A stretch of DNA of 64,000 nt from NCBI RefSeq assembly GCF_039535115.1, contig NZ_BAAAWO010000001.1, forward strand, positions 2,356,001-2,420,000. Direction: 5' to 3'. Below are positions 31,541 to 40,637 of this stretch, piece by piece. The notes below the pieces were generated by a model that saw only the letters and a program-made list of their open reading frames with translations, did not search any database and had not been told where the DNA came from. The position numbers and the translations under genes are program-made. This stretch comes from Paeniglutamicibacter sulfureus (lineage in GTDB: Bacteria; Actinomycetota; Actinomycetes; Actinomycetales; Micrococcaceae). Each line of letters begins with the position of its first letter. The stretch's first letter is position 1.

Positions 31541-32857
31541 CTACTCAGCCGCGGCGAGCTGGCCGCACGCGCCGTCGATTTCCTTGCCGCGGGTGTCGCG
31601 CAGCGTGGTGGGCACGCCGGCGGACTCCAGGCGGTCGATGAACTCGGCGGTGACGTCCGGCTCCGAGGAGGTCCAGACCGATCCCGGGGTCGGGTTCAGC
31701 GGGATCGGGTTCACGTGGACCCAGCCGCGGCCGCGGGCGTTGAGCTTTCGGGCCAACAGGTCCGCGCGCCAGCCGTGGTCGTTCATGTCCTTGATCAGCG
31801 CGTACTCGATGGAGACGCGACGACCGGTCTTCACGTAGTAGTTGAACGCGGCATCCAGGGCCTCGTCGACCTTCCACTTCGAATTCACCGGGATCATCTC
31901 ATCGCGCAGTTCGTCATCCGGCGCGTGCAGCGACAGCGCGAAGGTGACCGGGACGCCCTCTTCGGCAAGCTTGTTGATGGCCGGGACCAGGCCCACGGTT
32001 GAGACCGTAATGCCGCGGGCGCTCATGCCCAGGCCCTCGGGGGCCTCGGCCACCATGCGGTGCACGGCGTTCATGACGCGCTTGTAGTTGGCCAGGGGTT
32101 CGCCCATGCCCATGAACACGATGTTGCCCACGCGCTCCTCGGGGTGCTTCTGGCCGCCCAGTCCGCCCTCGGCAATCACGCGGTTGGCCTGGACGATCTG
32201 GTCCAGGATTTCGGCGGTGGACATGTTGCGGGTCAGACCGGCCTGGCCGGTGGCGCAGAACGGGCAGTTCATGCCGCAGCCGCACTGCGAGGAGATGCAC
32301 AGGGTGATGCGATTGGAGTAGCGCATCAGCACCGACTCGACCAGCGAGCCATCGAAGAGGCGCCACAGGAACTTGATGGTCCGGCCATCGTCGGTGGCCA
32401 GTCGCTTCACCTCGGTCAGCAGCTTCGGGAACATGACCTCGGCGATCTCGGCGCGGCGGTCCTTGGGAAGGTCGCTCATCAGCTCGGGATCGGTGGTGTA
32501 GTGCTGGAAGTAGTGCACCGAGAGCTGCTTGGCGCGGAAGGCCGGCAGGCCGATCTCCTTGAGCTTGGCGGCTCGTTCGGCCAGCGTGAGGTCGGCAAGG
32601 TGCATCGGCGGCTGGCTGACGCGGGCCTTGGCGGTGAACTGGAGCTGCGGGCGGCCGTCCTCGCCCATGGCCTGCTTCCACCCCTCGGCGGTGGGGCGCA
32701 CCTGTGCGCGGCCCTCGGCCTTGGCACGGGATTCGGAGATGCGCATTTGCTGGGCACCCTGGGCCGCGGCCTGGGCGGCGCGACGGGCCGCGGCGTCCTC
32801 TGCGGCGGGCGCAGTAGTGGCAGGCACGGTCACTGGGGTTTTTTCGGGGGAAGTCAT
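31541..32857 (-). CDS. rlmN: 23S rRNA (adenine2503-C2)-methyltransferase RlmN
   Basis: From the ATG at 32857 (GGGAG ten bases upstream), 438 residues. The radical-SAM motif C194-x3-C198-x2-C201 (CGCGMNCPFC) is followed by GEPLANYKRVMNA, and the catalytic Cys lies near the C-terminus (SAGVPTTLRDTRGKEIDGACGQLA, in part). It methylates A2503 of 23S rRNA and some tRNAs. The first 75 or so residues are an Ala-rich low-complexity extension beyond the usual length, common in actinobacterial members. Confidence 0.95.
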   Translation of the reverse strand: MTSPEKTPVTVPATTAPAAEDAAARRAAQAAAQGAQQMRISESRAKAEGRAQVRPTAEGWKQAMGEDGRPQLQFTAKARVSQPPMHLADLTLAERAAKLKEIGLPAFRAKQLSVHYFQHYTTDPELMSDLPKDRRAEIAEVMFPKLLTEVKRLATDDGRTIKFLWRLFDGSLVESVLMRYSNRITLCISSQCGCGMNCPFCATGQAGLTRNMSTAEILDQIVQANRVIAEGGLGGQKHPEERVGNIVFMGMGEPLANYKRVMNAVHRMVAEAPEGLGMSARGITVSTVGLVPAINKLAEEGVPVTFALSLHAPDDELRDEMIPVNSKWKVDEALDAAFNYYVKTGRRVSIEYALIKDMNDHGWRADLLARKLNARGRGWVHVNPIPLNPTPGSVWTSSEPDVTAEFIDRLESAGVPTTLRDTRGKEIDGACGQLAAAE

Positions 32858-33075
32858 CGTTTCCATTCTCCCATGCATGTCCAGAGTGTGGGCGGTGAGA
32901 TTGGGCACCACCCGGGGCCGCCGCGCGGGACCCGCGGCGAACAGGGGGGCGAGCAGGACGGCCGTGCGAGGTTTCCCGGTCGCAGAACCCGGGCGATACC
33001 GGCCGTGGCCTGACCGGGTCGTATCATGGGGACGTCGAACTTATCAGCCTGCGCAAGGGAAGGGAGTGGAATCCA

Positions 33076-33642
33076 GTGGACCGCGAGGAACTTCCCACGA
33101 TCTTCAACCTTGCCTCGAGCGACCCGCGCAGCGAATTGATCGACAGGTCGAAGCTCAGCGAGGAAACGCTGAAGCAGATCGATCGGATCATGGCCGAAAT
33201 GGGCAGGTTGCGGGCCGTTGAACGCAAGATCTCCCGTGCCTCGCAAAGCTACATGAACCTGAACGAGACTGACATGCGGGCCATCAGGTTCCTGATCTCG
33301 GCCAAGAACACCGACACCGCGGCGACTCCGGGCATGCTTGCCAAGCACCTAGGGATCACCACCGCTTCGGTGACCAAGATGGTGGACCGGCTGGAGAAGG
33401 CGGGACACGTGGTGCGCGCGGCACACCCCACCGACCGCCGGTCCCTGTGCATCACCGTGACCCCCGAGACCCACCTTGCCGCCCGCCAGCAGGTCGGTCG
33501 GCACCACGCCGCGCGCTTCGGCGCGGCCGCGCGGCTGAGCCCCGCCGAACGCGAGGTGGTCATCCGTTTCCTCGCCGAAACGGCCATGGACCTTGAGGAC
33601 AGCATCGGATCGGTCGGCGAGCGCAAGCCCTCCCAAGGCTAG
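33076..33642 (+). CDS. MarR-family regulator with long N-terminal helix
   Basis: GTG start after GGAG; 188 residues. A winged helix is evident: ATPGMLAKHLGITTASVTKMVDRLEKAG (quoted: HLGITTASVTKMVDRLE) and VVRAAHPTDRRSLCITVTP. It converges on the epimerase-like gene, and the two stop codons overlap in CTAG. It may regulate that gene or the nearby carotenoid operon; the direct crt regulator is more likely the MarR gene at 36048. Confidence 0.85.
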   Translation: MDREELPTIFNLASSDPRSELIDRSKLSEETLKQIDRIMAEMGRLRAVERKISRASQSYMNLNETDMRAIRFLISAKNTDTAATPGMLAKHLGITTASVTKMVDRLEKAGHVVRAAHPTDRRSLCITVTPETHLAARQQVGRHHAARFGAAARLSPAEREVVIRFLAETAMDLEDSIGSVGERKPSQG

Positions 33643-35111
33643 GCCGCGTCCGTGGCCTCGAGCGCCTCGGCGGCAGTGGTGATGCGACGGGCCATGGAGG
33701 AGAAGATCACCCCGTGGAAGGGCACGATCGCCAGCCAGTACAGCCGGCCCGCCAGGCCCTCGGGGAAGAACACCGCACGCTGTCGGTAGTGGCTTCCAGT
33801 TTCGGTCGGTTCCACCGAGAGCTCCAGCCAGGCCCGCCCGGGGACCCGCATTTCCGCGCGCAGGCGCAGCAGGCGATCCGGCACCAGCTCCTCCACGCGC
33901 CACCAGTCCACCGCGTCCCCCAACGCGAGGGAGGTGCGGTTGCGCCGCCCGCGGCGCAGGCCCACTCCCCCGGCGAGCTTGTCCAGGATCCCGCGCAGCG
34001 CCCAGGCACCGGGCAGCGAGTAGTAGCCGGTTTCCCCGCCCAGCGACGCGATGACCCGGAACAACGCAGCGGGACTCGCACTGGTATCTCGCTCCCGAAC
34101 ATCGGTGAAGACGGTGTGCCCGGCCCATTGCGGATCCGAGGGCAGCGGCTCGGCGGGTGCCTCCAGGGCATGGGCGGTGGCCCATGTCGTTTCCACCGTG
34201 TCATCACGCATCTTGGCCAGTGCCAATTCAACGGAGCTCCGGTACCCGGTCAGCCCCTCTGCAGGGCGGTCGATGACCGCATCGATGTCGCGGTTTCGCA
34301 TCACGCAGTCGTGTTGCAGGGACTCGACCAGCGGAATGGCCAGCGCGCGCGGGATCGGGGTGACCAGGTTGACCCACTGGGCCGCCAGCCACGGGGTCAG
34401 CACCGGGAGCGCCAGGATGACCGGGCGGCGGATGCCCGCGGCATCGGCATAGAGGCGCATCATGTCCCCGTAGCTGTGTGCCTCGGGTCCGCCGATGTCG
34501 TAGGTGCCGGACACCTCCGAGGGAAGAAGTGCGCATTGACTGAGGTAGTGCAGGGCATCGCGCACGGCGATGGGCTGCACCCGGTTCAGCACCCAGCGCG
34601 GGGCAGGCATCACGGGAAGCACGTCAGTAAGGTGGCGGACCATCTCAAAGCTTGCGGACCCGGAGCCGATGATCAGCCCCGCCTGCAACGTAATGGTGGG
34701 AATGCCGCTGGATTCCAGAATGCGCCCGACCTTGACCCGGGAGGCCAGGTGGCGACTCAGCTCGCCCTCGGGATGCAAACCCGAGAGATAGACCAGACGC
34801 CCGATGCCCGCGGCCCGTGCCGCTTCCACAATCGTGTTGGCACAACGTTCCTCAACGGGGGCGAAATTGCTGGTGCCGCCCATGGAGTGGACCAGGTAGT
34901 AGAGGACCTCGGCTCCCTCACACAGTTCCGCGGCGGCATCCGGATCGGTGAGATCCCCCTCCACAATCTGCACCCGTGTCCCCCAGGGAACATCGCGCAG
35001 GGCGTTGCTTCGACGGGTGAGCACCCGCACGCTGTGTCCCTGCTCCAGCAGCAACGGGACCAACCGCCCGCCAATGTAGCCGGTGGCTCCGGTGACGGCG
35101 ATGACGCTCAT
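33639..35111 (-). CDS. NAD(P)-binding SDR fused to DUF2867
   Basis: The ATG at 35111 overlaps the TspO-like stop as ATGA; 490 residues. The N-terminal half is an atypical SDR (MSVIAVTGATGYIGGRLVPLL, YYLVHSMGGTSNF, YLSGLHPEG). The C-terminal half from about residue 330 is DUF2867 (SLPGAWALRGILDKLAGGVGLRRGRR, in part: GILDKLAGGVGLRRGRR, and GRLYWLAIVPFHGVIFSSM). The function is unknown; these fusions are repeatedly found next to carotenoid genes in Micrococcaceae (from memory). The longer upstream frame to 35384 lies inside the TspO-like gene. Confidence 0.85.
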   Translation of the reverse strand: MSVIAVTGATGYIGGRLVPLLLEQGHSVRVLTRRSNALRDVPWGTRVQIVEGDLTDPDAAAELCEGAEVLYYLVHSMGGTSNFAPVEERCANTIVEAARAAGIGRLVYLSGLHPEGELSRHLASRVKVGRILESSGIPTITLQAGLIIGSGSASFEMVRHLTDVLPVMPAPRWVLNRVQPIAVRDALHYLSQCALLPSEVSGTYDIGGPEAHSYGDMMRLYADAAGIRRPVILALPVLTPWLAAQWVNLVTPIPRALAIPLVESLQHDCVMRNRDIDAVIDRPAEGLTGYRSSVELALAKMRDDTVETTWATAHALEAPAEPLPSDPQWAGHTVFTDVRERDTSASPAALFRVIASLGGETGYYSLPGAWALRGILDKLAGGVGLRRGRRNRTSLALGDAVDWWRVEELVPDRLLRLRAEMRVPGRAWLELSVEPTETGSHYRQRAVFFPEGLAGRLYWLAIVPFHGVIFSSMARRITTAAEALEATDAA

Positions 35112-35926
35112 GCCGCGACCTCGGATGCGGACGTCGCGGCCGGATAAACCCGGCGCCTTGCCGCAGCGACGAGGGCGAAGAGCAGCAGGGCCGTAGCCGC
35201 AGAATACGCCGTGACGGAGACGGGCATGGATTCCAGGCCGCCGTCGCCGCGCCCCACCCCGATCCAGGCAATACCCCACACCATGGCGAGGGCCGCCGCG
35301 ATTCTGCCACCGGAATACACCACGGTCATGGCACCGATCAAGGCCGCGACCACCGCCAGAACGCAGGCCAGGGGCGTGGCCCATTCAGCTCCGTCACCCA
35401 CGCCCCGGGCCGCCAGCCACGCGGCGATGTTTGCCACCGTCGCCACGCTGACCCAGCCCAGGTACGGGCCGAAGGTCAGTGCCATGATCCAGCGTTCGGC
35501 GGGATGTTCGATGTGCGGCCGCATCAGCATGAAGATCCTCGCCAGAACCGCGAGCAGGAGCAGCATCACCACGACGCTTGCACCCAACCAGCCAACTTGC
35601 ACCACGCCGATCCACAGGGCGTTGAGGACCGCGGAGCCTGCCGCCAACGGACGGATCCGCCGCTGGGTGTCGCTCCGTGCGGCGCGGGGCGTCAGTTGCC
35701 AGATCGCGTAGACGACCAGACCCAGATACACGAGGCTCCAGATGGAAAAGGCGCCGGTGCCGGGAGCCAGCAAGGTCGAATCTGCGCCCAGGCTGCCGTC
35801 CGCAGCCTCGGCAATTGGGGTGCCGCCCATCGCTCCGCTGCCGATGAAGGCGCCGGCGATCGCGGCAAAAACCGCTGCGGCACAGACTATCCGGATGGTC
35901 CAGGAGGCCTTTGGTGGGGAATGCAT
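35108..35926 (-). CDS. TspO/MBR-related tryptophan-rich membrane protein
   Basis: 272 residues from an ATG nine bases after AAGGAG; about seven membrane segments. FSIWSLVYLGLVVYAIWQL, LNALWIGVVQVGWLG, and LTFGPYLGWVSVATVANIAAW recall the FxxxWxxxY and W-rich helices of TspO-type proteins, in an enlarged form. TspO binds porphyrins and isoprenoids and modulates light-related processes, which suits the site beside the carotenoid operon. It is divergent from the CrtR-like regulator. Confidence 0.7.
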   Translation of the reverse strand: MHSPPKASWTIRIVCAAAVFAAIAGAFIGSGAMGGTPIAEAADGSLGADSTLLAPGTGAFSIWSLVYLGLVVYAIWQLTPRAARSDTQRRIRPLAAGSAVLNALWIGVVQVGWLGASVVVMLLLLAVLARIFMLMRPHIEHPAERWIMALTFGPYLGWVSVATVANIAAWLAARGVGDGAEWATPLACVLAVVAALIGAMTVVYSGGRIAAALAMVWGIAWIGVGRGDGGLESMPVSVTAYSAATALLLFALVAAARRRVYPAATSASEVAA

Positions 35927-35981
35927 GGGGAGATCTCCTTGGCTCGGGGGAAATTTTCACTGAATGCGTCAGTCCTACTCG

Positions 35982-36047
35982 ACAAACACTAACTTGTTAA
36001 CCCATGATGTATATAGCTAAGCTAGTAATCAACCGTTCGAGGTATAG
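35982..36047. promoter_or_regulatory. Divergent promoter region of the carotenoid island
   Basis: The 121-base gap between the TspO-like and MarR starts holds two small inverted repeats: TAAC-TT-GTTA (35990-35999) and TAGCT-A-AGCTA (36014-36024), 24 bases apart, in an AT-rich patch (GATGTATATAGC). They are good candidates for the operator of the neighbouring CrtR-like MarR protein, which in C. glutamicum binds the divergent crt promoter. Confidence 0.5.
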
Positions 36048-36548
36048 ATGATCAAGGTTTCCACGGGCGAGACGTCCGGTCCGCACGCGGCATCGAAGCT
36101 GTTGCACGAGGTCCTCATGCTCAATGATGTCCTTGAACACGCGGTGTGTCGCCATCTTGGCATCAACGAGACCGACTTCCAGGCCCTGCAGCATCTGATG
36201 CTTGACCGCCCCATGACTCCGGGTGAACTGGCCGGAAAACTAAATATTTCCAGCGCGGCGACCACAGCGCTCATCGACCGGATGAGCGATCGCGGCTACG
36301 TGTCGCGGGCGGCCCATCCCACTGACCGACGCAGTATCCGCGTCCATCCAAGCACCCGGGCAGTGAACCTGACCATGACCGCACTGCGTCCGCTGTTCAA
36401 CGATGCGGAACTTGGCATCCAGGAGCTGGACCCCGATGAACAACGCGCCGTGGTGAGGTACCTCGAGGGCATCCTCACGGCCATGCACACCCAGATCGAC
36501 ACCCTGGCCCCTCCCGCCACCACCCAGAAACGGAACGAACGATCATGA
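36048..36548 (+). CDS. MarR-family regulator in the CrtR position
   Basis: GAGG lies six bases before the ATG; 166 residues. HTH and wing: LAGKLNISSAATTALIDRMSDRGYVSRAAHPTDRRSIR (quoted: LNISSAATTALIDRM and AAHPTDRRSIRVH). It overlaps crtE as ATGA, so it is the first gene of the carotenoid operon. In Corynebacterium glutamicum the MarR protein CrtR represses crt genes and is released by GGPP; the same role is inferred here. C. glutamicum crtR is divergent from crtE, whereas this gene is co-transcribed, giving negative autoregulation of the whole operon. Confidence 0.85.
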   Translation: MIKVSTGETSGPHAASKLLHEVLMLNDVLEHAVCRHLGINETDFQALQHLMLDRPMTPGELAGKLNISSAATTALIDRMSDRGYVSRAAHPTDRRSIRVHPSTRAVNLTMTALRPLFNDAELGIQELDPDEQRAVVRYLEGILTAMHTQIDTLAPPATTQKRNERS

Positions 36549-37663
36549 GCCTGCCAACCCAAAGTCCCGCGCAGACTTGCGGGTCCGCCGCACCCGGGAA
36601 AACGGAAGTGCTCCAGTCGCGGGTCCGCCAGCTGTTGTCCTCTGTCATCGAGGAACATCGGCGCGCGTCCGGGGAATACTCCAAGGCCACCCAAATGCTG
36701 TGGTCCCGCATTGGACAGGCACTGGAAGGTGGCAAGCTCACCCGGCCGCGCCTGGTCATGCTGGGCCACGAGGCATTCGCTCCAGCCTCGGTGGACAACG
36801 CTGAATTCGGCGAAGTTTCCGAACGCGTCGTTCTGCTGGGCTGCGCCTTCGAACTGCTCCATGGGTCGCTCCTGATGCACGATGACGTGATCGACCGCGA
36901 CTTCACCCGGCGCGGGCGCCCCACCCTCTCGGCGCTGTACCGCGACGATGCGCTGGCGCGCGGCAAGTCGGCGGAGAACGCCGAGCATGCGGGCCACGCG
37001 GCAGCCATCATCGCCGGCGACCTGTTGCTTGCCGCGGCCATCAAGCTCGCCCTGCGGGCCGCCGATTCACTGCCCCAGGCAGCCATCATCGAGAACTCCT
37101 TCCACCAGGCAATCCACCACGCGGGTGCCGGGGAGCTGGAAGACCTGCTCTTTTCCCTGGATCCAGCGCCCGCCCAGGTGCAGGAGGTGTTGCGCATGGA
37201 AAAACTGAAGACCGCCGCCTATTCCTTCCAGGTGCCGCTGCACACCGGTGCCCTGCTGGCAGGCGCAGATGCCACCGGGGCCGCCGCCCTGGCCAACATC
37301 GGCAGCCAGCTGGGCGTTGCCTACCAACTCATCGACGACGTGCTGGGGACTTTCGGGGATCCGGCACGAACCGGAAAATCCATCGAGTCCGACCTGCGCG
37401 AGGGCAAAAGCACCATCCTCACCGCCATGGCTGCCTCCACTCCCGGGTTCACCGAGGACCTGCAGCGCTTCCGTGACCGGGGAACGGACGTGCAGGCCAT
37501 GCGCTCCGCGCTGGAATCGACCGGCGCCGAGCGCTTTGCCCGGCAATTGGCCCAGGACCTGTGCGCCAGTGCCACCTCCGCCTCACGCGCCTTGGGGCTG
37601 CCTGCCCATGTATCCACCGAGCTCGAGGGCTTCGCCGGCCTGATCCTGAACCGGGGGGCCTAG
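36545..37663 (+). CDS. crtE: Geranylgeranyl diphosphate synthase CrtE
   Basis: 372 residues, ATGA-coupled to the MarR gene. The first Asp-rich motif is DDVID at residues 113-117 (LLMHDDVIDRDFTRRGRPT) and the second is QLIDDVLGTFGD near residue 264; both bind Mg-diphosphate. It condenses isopentenyl diphosphate to C20 GGPP, the entry to phytoene. The CrtB gene begins three bases after its stop. Confidence 0.93.
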   Translation: MSLPTQSPAQTCGSAAPGKTEVLQSRVRQLLSSVIEEHRRASGEYSKATQMLWSRIGQALEGGKLTRPRLVMLGHEAFAPASVDNAEFGEVSERVVLLGCAFELLHGSLLMHDDVIDRDFTRRGRPTLSALYRDDALARGKSAENAEHAGHAAAIIAGDLLLAAAIKLALRAADSLPQAAIIENSFHQAIHHAGAGELEDLLFSLDPAPAQVQEVLRMEKLKTAAYSFQVPLHTGALLAGADATGAAALANIGSQLGVAYQLIDDVLGTFGDPARTGKSIESDLREGKSTILTAMAASTPGFTEDLQRFRDRGTDVQAMRSALESTGAERFARQLAQDLCASATSASRALGLPAHVSTELEGFAGLILNRGA

Positions 37664-37666
37664 TCC

Positions 37667-38611
37667 GTGAAACACGACACCGCAGTCAAAACCGGGGCAC
37701 CGGCCGCCGGCCACGCAAGCGGCCGGCCCACCGCCCTGCAACGCTACTCGGCCACGGCCAGCAGCAGCGCCCGGGTCGTCATCGCCCGATACTCCACCTC
37801 GTTCTCGCTGGCCTGCCGCATGCTGGGGCGCCCCGCGCGCGAACACATCTCCAATATCTATGCCCTGGTGCGCCTGGCCGACGAGGTCGTCGACGGGGTC
37901 GCCCGCGAGGCCGGGCTGGACGCGCCTGCCGTCGCTGCCGCTCTGCAACGGCTCGAGGAGGAAACCGAGGCGGCGCTGGCCAGCGGCTACAGCACCAACA
38001 TGATCGTGCACGCCTTCGCCTGCACCGCCCGTTCCCAAGGCATCGACACCGCGCTGACCCGCCCGTTCTTCGCCTCAATGCGCAGCGACCTGGAGGTGTC
38101 CACCCACGACGCCACGACTCTTCAGGGCTACATCTACGGGTCGGCGGAGGTCGTGGGATTGATGTGCCTGCGGGTCTTCCGTTCCATGCCCCACGCCCCC
38201 ACCGGACACGAGGCGGAAACCGAGGCCGCCGCCCGACGACTGGGCGCAGCCTTCCAGAAGGTCAACTTCCTGCGCGACCTGGCGGAGGACACCTCCTCAC
38301 TGGGACGCAGCTACTTCCCGGGTTTGGACCCGGCGGCATTCACCGACGCGCACAAGAACGCATTGGTCCACGAGATCCGGGCGGACCTGGACGCCGCGGC
38401 CCGCGGCATCCCCCACCTGGCGCCGCGAGCCGCACAGGCAGTGTCCATGGCCCACGGGTTGTTCAGCGAACTGAACCGCCGCCTCGAACACACCGACGCC
38501 GCCGAGCTCATGACCCGACGGATCTCCGTTCCCGCCCGCCGCAAGGCATACATCGCGCTGCGCACCACCATGGGCCGGCGTCCCAAGTCAGCCACGGTGA
38601 ATGCGGCATGA
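37667..38611 (+). CDS. crtB: Phytoene synthase CrtB
   Basis: GTG start after a G-run; 314 residues. YSTSFSLACRMLGRPAREH, then YALVRLADEVVDGV (first DxxxD) and KVNFLRDLAEDTSSLGRSYFP (second DxxxD) match trans-isoprenyl head-to-head synthases. It joins two GGPP into 15-cis-phytoene. Its stop overlaps the crtI start as ATGA. Confidence 0.94.
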   Translation: MKHDTAVKTGAPAAGHASGRPTALQRYSATASSSARVVIARYSTSFSLACRMLGRPAREHISNIYALVRLADEVVDGVAREAGLDAPAVAAALQRLEEETEAALASGYSTNMIVHAFACTARSQGIDTALTRPFFASMRSDLEVSTHDATTLQGYIYGSAEVVGLMCLRVFRSMPHAPTGHEAETEAAARRLGAAFQKVNFLRDLAEDTSSLGRSYFPGLDPAAFTDAHKNALVHEIRADLDAAARGIPHLAPRAAQAVSMAHGLFSELNRRLEHTDAAELMTRRISVPARRKAYIALRTTMGRRPKSATVNAA

Positions 38612-40269
38612 AAGCGAAACCCATGAAGAACCTTGCCCACACTGCCGCACAAGAGGTGGTCGTCATCGGCGGCGGTTTCTCCGGTTTGGCCACCGCGGGA
38701 CTGCTGGCCGCCTCCGGCCACCGGGTCACGCTGCTGGAGAAACAGACGGTGCTCGGTGGCCGCGCCGGACGCCTGCAACGCGAGGGCTTCAGCTTTGACA
38801 CCGGCCCCTCCTGGTACCTGATGCCCGAAGTCATCGAGCACTGGTTTGAGCTCATGGGCACTTCCACGGACACCGAGCTGGATCTCGTGGACCTCGGGAT
38901 CGGCTACCGGACCTGGTTCCAGGGCGACTACACCCCATTGGACATGCCATCCGGCTCCGGGGCCCGCGAAGCCTTCGAATCCCTCCAGCCTGGTGCCGGT
39001 GCCGCGCTGGATAAATACCTGGAACAGTCCGCCGAGAGCTACGACCTGGCGCTGAAGCATTTTCTCTATGCGGATTTCTCCTCTCCTGCCAGCTTCCTGG
39101 ACCCGCGGGTGGTGGCGCTGCTGCCACGGCTTGCACCGCTGCTGGCCGGCTCCCTGGATTCCCTCGTGGCCAGCCGCTTCAGCGATCCGCGCCTGCGCCA
39201 GATCCTGGGTTACCCCGCGGTGTTCCTGGGCTCGAGCCCCAAGCGCACCCCGGCGCTCTACCACCTGATGAGCCACCTGGACCTGACCCAAGGCGTGAAA
39301 TACCCGATGGGCGGCTTTGCACACCTGGTCGACGTGATGGCAGGACTCTGCCGGGCCGCCGGCGTCACGATCATCACCGGCGCCCGGGTCACGGGCATCG
39401 ACGCTGACACCGCCGCGGGCACACCCCGGGTCGAGGCGGTGCGCTGGGTCGAGGCGGGCGACCCCGGCCACATAACGGGTCCGGAGCAACGCCTGAAAGC
39501 CGACGTGGTGGTGGGTGCCGCAGACCTGCACCACCTGGAGACCGAATTGCTCCCGGCGAGACTTCGCTCCTCCTCCGAAGCCAGTTGGAAGCGGCGCGAT
39601 CCCGGGCCCAGTGCCGTACTGCTCTGTCTGGGCATCCGGGGCAAGCTCCCCAAGCTCAGCCACCACAACCTGTTGTTCACCACCGACTGGGACGACAATT
39701 TCGGGCGCATCCACCGTGGAGAGGACCTATCGGAGGAAACCAGCCTGTATGTCTGCATGCCCAGCGCCACGGATCCCTCCGTGGCACCGGACGGACATGA
39801 AAACCTGTTCATCCTCGTGCCTTCCCCCGCCCTGCCCGCGTGGGGCAAGGGCGGCCCGGACGGAACCGGATCACCGCCGGTGGAGGCGGTTGCGGATGCC
39901 GCGCTGGACCAGTTGGCCGCTTGGGCGGGCATTGCTGACCTGCGCGAGAGGGTCGTGGTGCGCCAAAGCCTTGGCCCCGGCGACTTCGAGGAAAACGTCA
40001 ATGCCTGGCAGGGCGGTGCCCTGGGGCTGGCCCACACGCTGAGCCAGTCGGCCTTCTTCCGGCCCTCGAACCACAGCTCGAAGATTCGCGGCCTGCACTA
40101 TGCCGGCAGCTCGGTGCGCCCGGGCATCGGAGTTCCGATGTGCCTGATCAGTGCCGAAATTATCGCGAAGGCAGTCAACGGGATCAAGGACAAGGGACCC
40201 ATGGTCCCTTGCCGGCTGTCGCCAGGGACACAGCCCAAGACCGAACCCACCCGGGCGGCGACACCATGA
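38608..40269 (+). CDS. crtI: Phytoene desaturase CrtI
   Basis: ATG at 38608 overlapping crtB; 553 residues (a second ATG at 38623 is possible). The N-terminal FAD motif VVVIGGGFSGLATAGLLAASGH, quoted as VIGGGFSGLATAGLLA, LEKQTVLGGRAGRL, SFDTGPSWYLMPEV and the C-terminal GLHYAGSSVRPGIGVPMCLIS are all CrtI landmarks. It introduces four double bonds, phytoene to lycopene. The frame is open upstream to 37561, but that part lies inside crtE/crtB and is not coding. Confidence 0.94.
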   Translation: MKAKPMKNLAHTAAQEVVVIGGGFSGLATAGLLAASGHRVTLLEKQTVLGGRAGRLQREGFSFDTGPSWYLMPEVIEHWFELMGTSTDTELDLVDLGIGYRTWFQGDYTPLDMPSGSGAREAFESLQPGAGAALDKYLEQSAESYDLALKHFLYADFSSPASFLDPRVVALLPRLAPLLAGSLDSLVASRFSDPRLRQILGYPAVFLGSSPKRTPALYHLMSHLDLTQGVKYPMGGFAHLVDVMAGLCRAAGVTIITGARVTGIDADTAAGTPRVEAVRWVEAGDPGHITGPEQRLKADVVVGAADLHHLETELLPARLRSSSEASWKRRDPGPSAVLLCLGIRGKLPKLSHHNLLFTTDWDDNFGRIHRGEDLSEETSLYVCMPSATDPSVAPDGHENLFILVPSPALPAWGKGGPDGTGSPPVEAVADAALDQLAAWAGIADLRERVVVRQSLGPGDFEENVNAWQGGALGLAHTLSQSAFFRPSNHSSKIRGLHYAGSSVRPGIGVPMCLISAEIIAKAVNGIKDKGPMVPCRLSPGTQPKTEPTRAATP

Positions 40270-40637
40270 CCTACCTGCTCATCCTGCTGGCACTCATTGC
40301 CTGCATGGCGGTGCTGGATGCCAGGTACCGGCTGTTCGTCTTTGCCCAACCGCTTCCCGCGCTGCTCGCGCTGGCCGGTGGAACCGCGATGTTCCTGCTC
40401 TGGGACGTCATCGCCATCGACCTGGGGATCTTCCTGCACCGTGATTCGGCGCTTATGACCGGGGTGATGCTGGGCGAGCAGTTGCCGCTGGAGGAAGCCT
40501 TCTTCCTGCTGTTCCTCTGCTACAACACGATGGTCCTGTTCACCGGCGCCATGGCCTGGCGGGCACGGCGGAAAGCCGCCGGCACCGACCGCCATTCCAC
40601 CGCCACGCCACTACCGGATTCGAAGGAGACAGCATGA
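40266..40637 (+). CDS. crtYe: C50 carotenoid cyclase subunit CrtYe
   Basis: 123 residues with three membrane helices, ATGA-coupled to crtI and to the next gene. FLLWDVIAIDLGIFLH and LPLEEAFFLLFLCYNTMVL (PLEE motif) are typical of the heterodimeric lycopene cyclase domain. With CrtYf it closes the rings of a C50 chain. Epsilon type (decaprenoxanthin) versus gamma type (CrtYg/Yh, sarcinaxanthin) cannot be told by eye. Confidence 0.88.
   Translation: MTYLLILLALIACMAVLDARYRLFVFAQPLPALLALAGGTAMFLLWDVIAIDLGIFLHRDSALMTGVMLGEQLPLEEAFFLLFLCYNTMVLFTGAMAWRARRKAAGTDRHSTATPLPDSKETA

Noticed and set aside
37561..38607. N-terminal extension of the CrtI frame
   Set aside because: It lies inside crtE and crtB in another frame, is Arg/Pro/Gly-rich, and CrtI has a proper coupled ATG at 38608.
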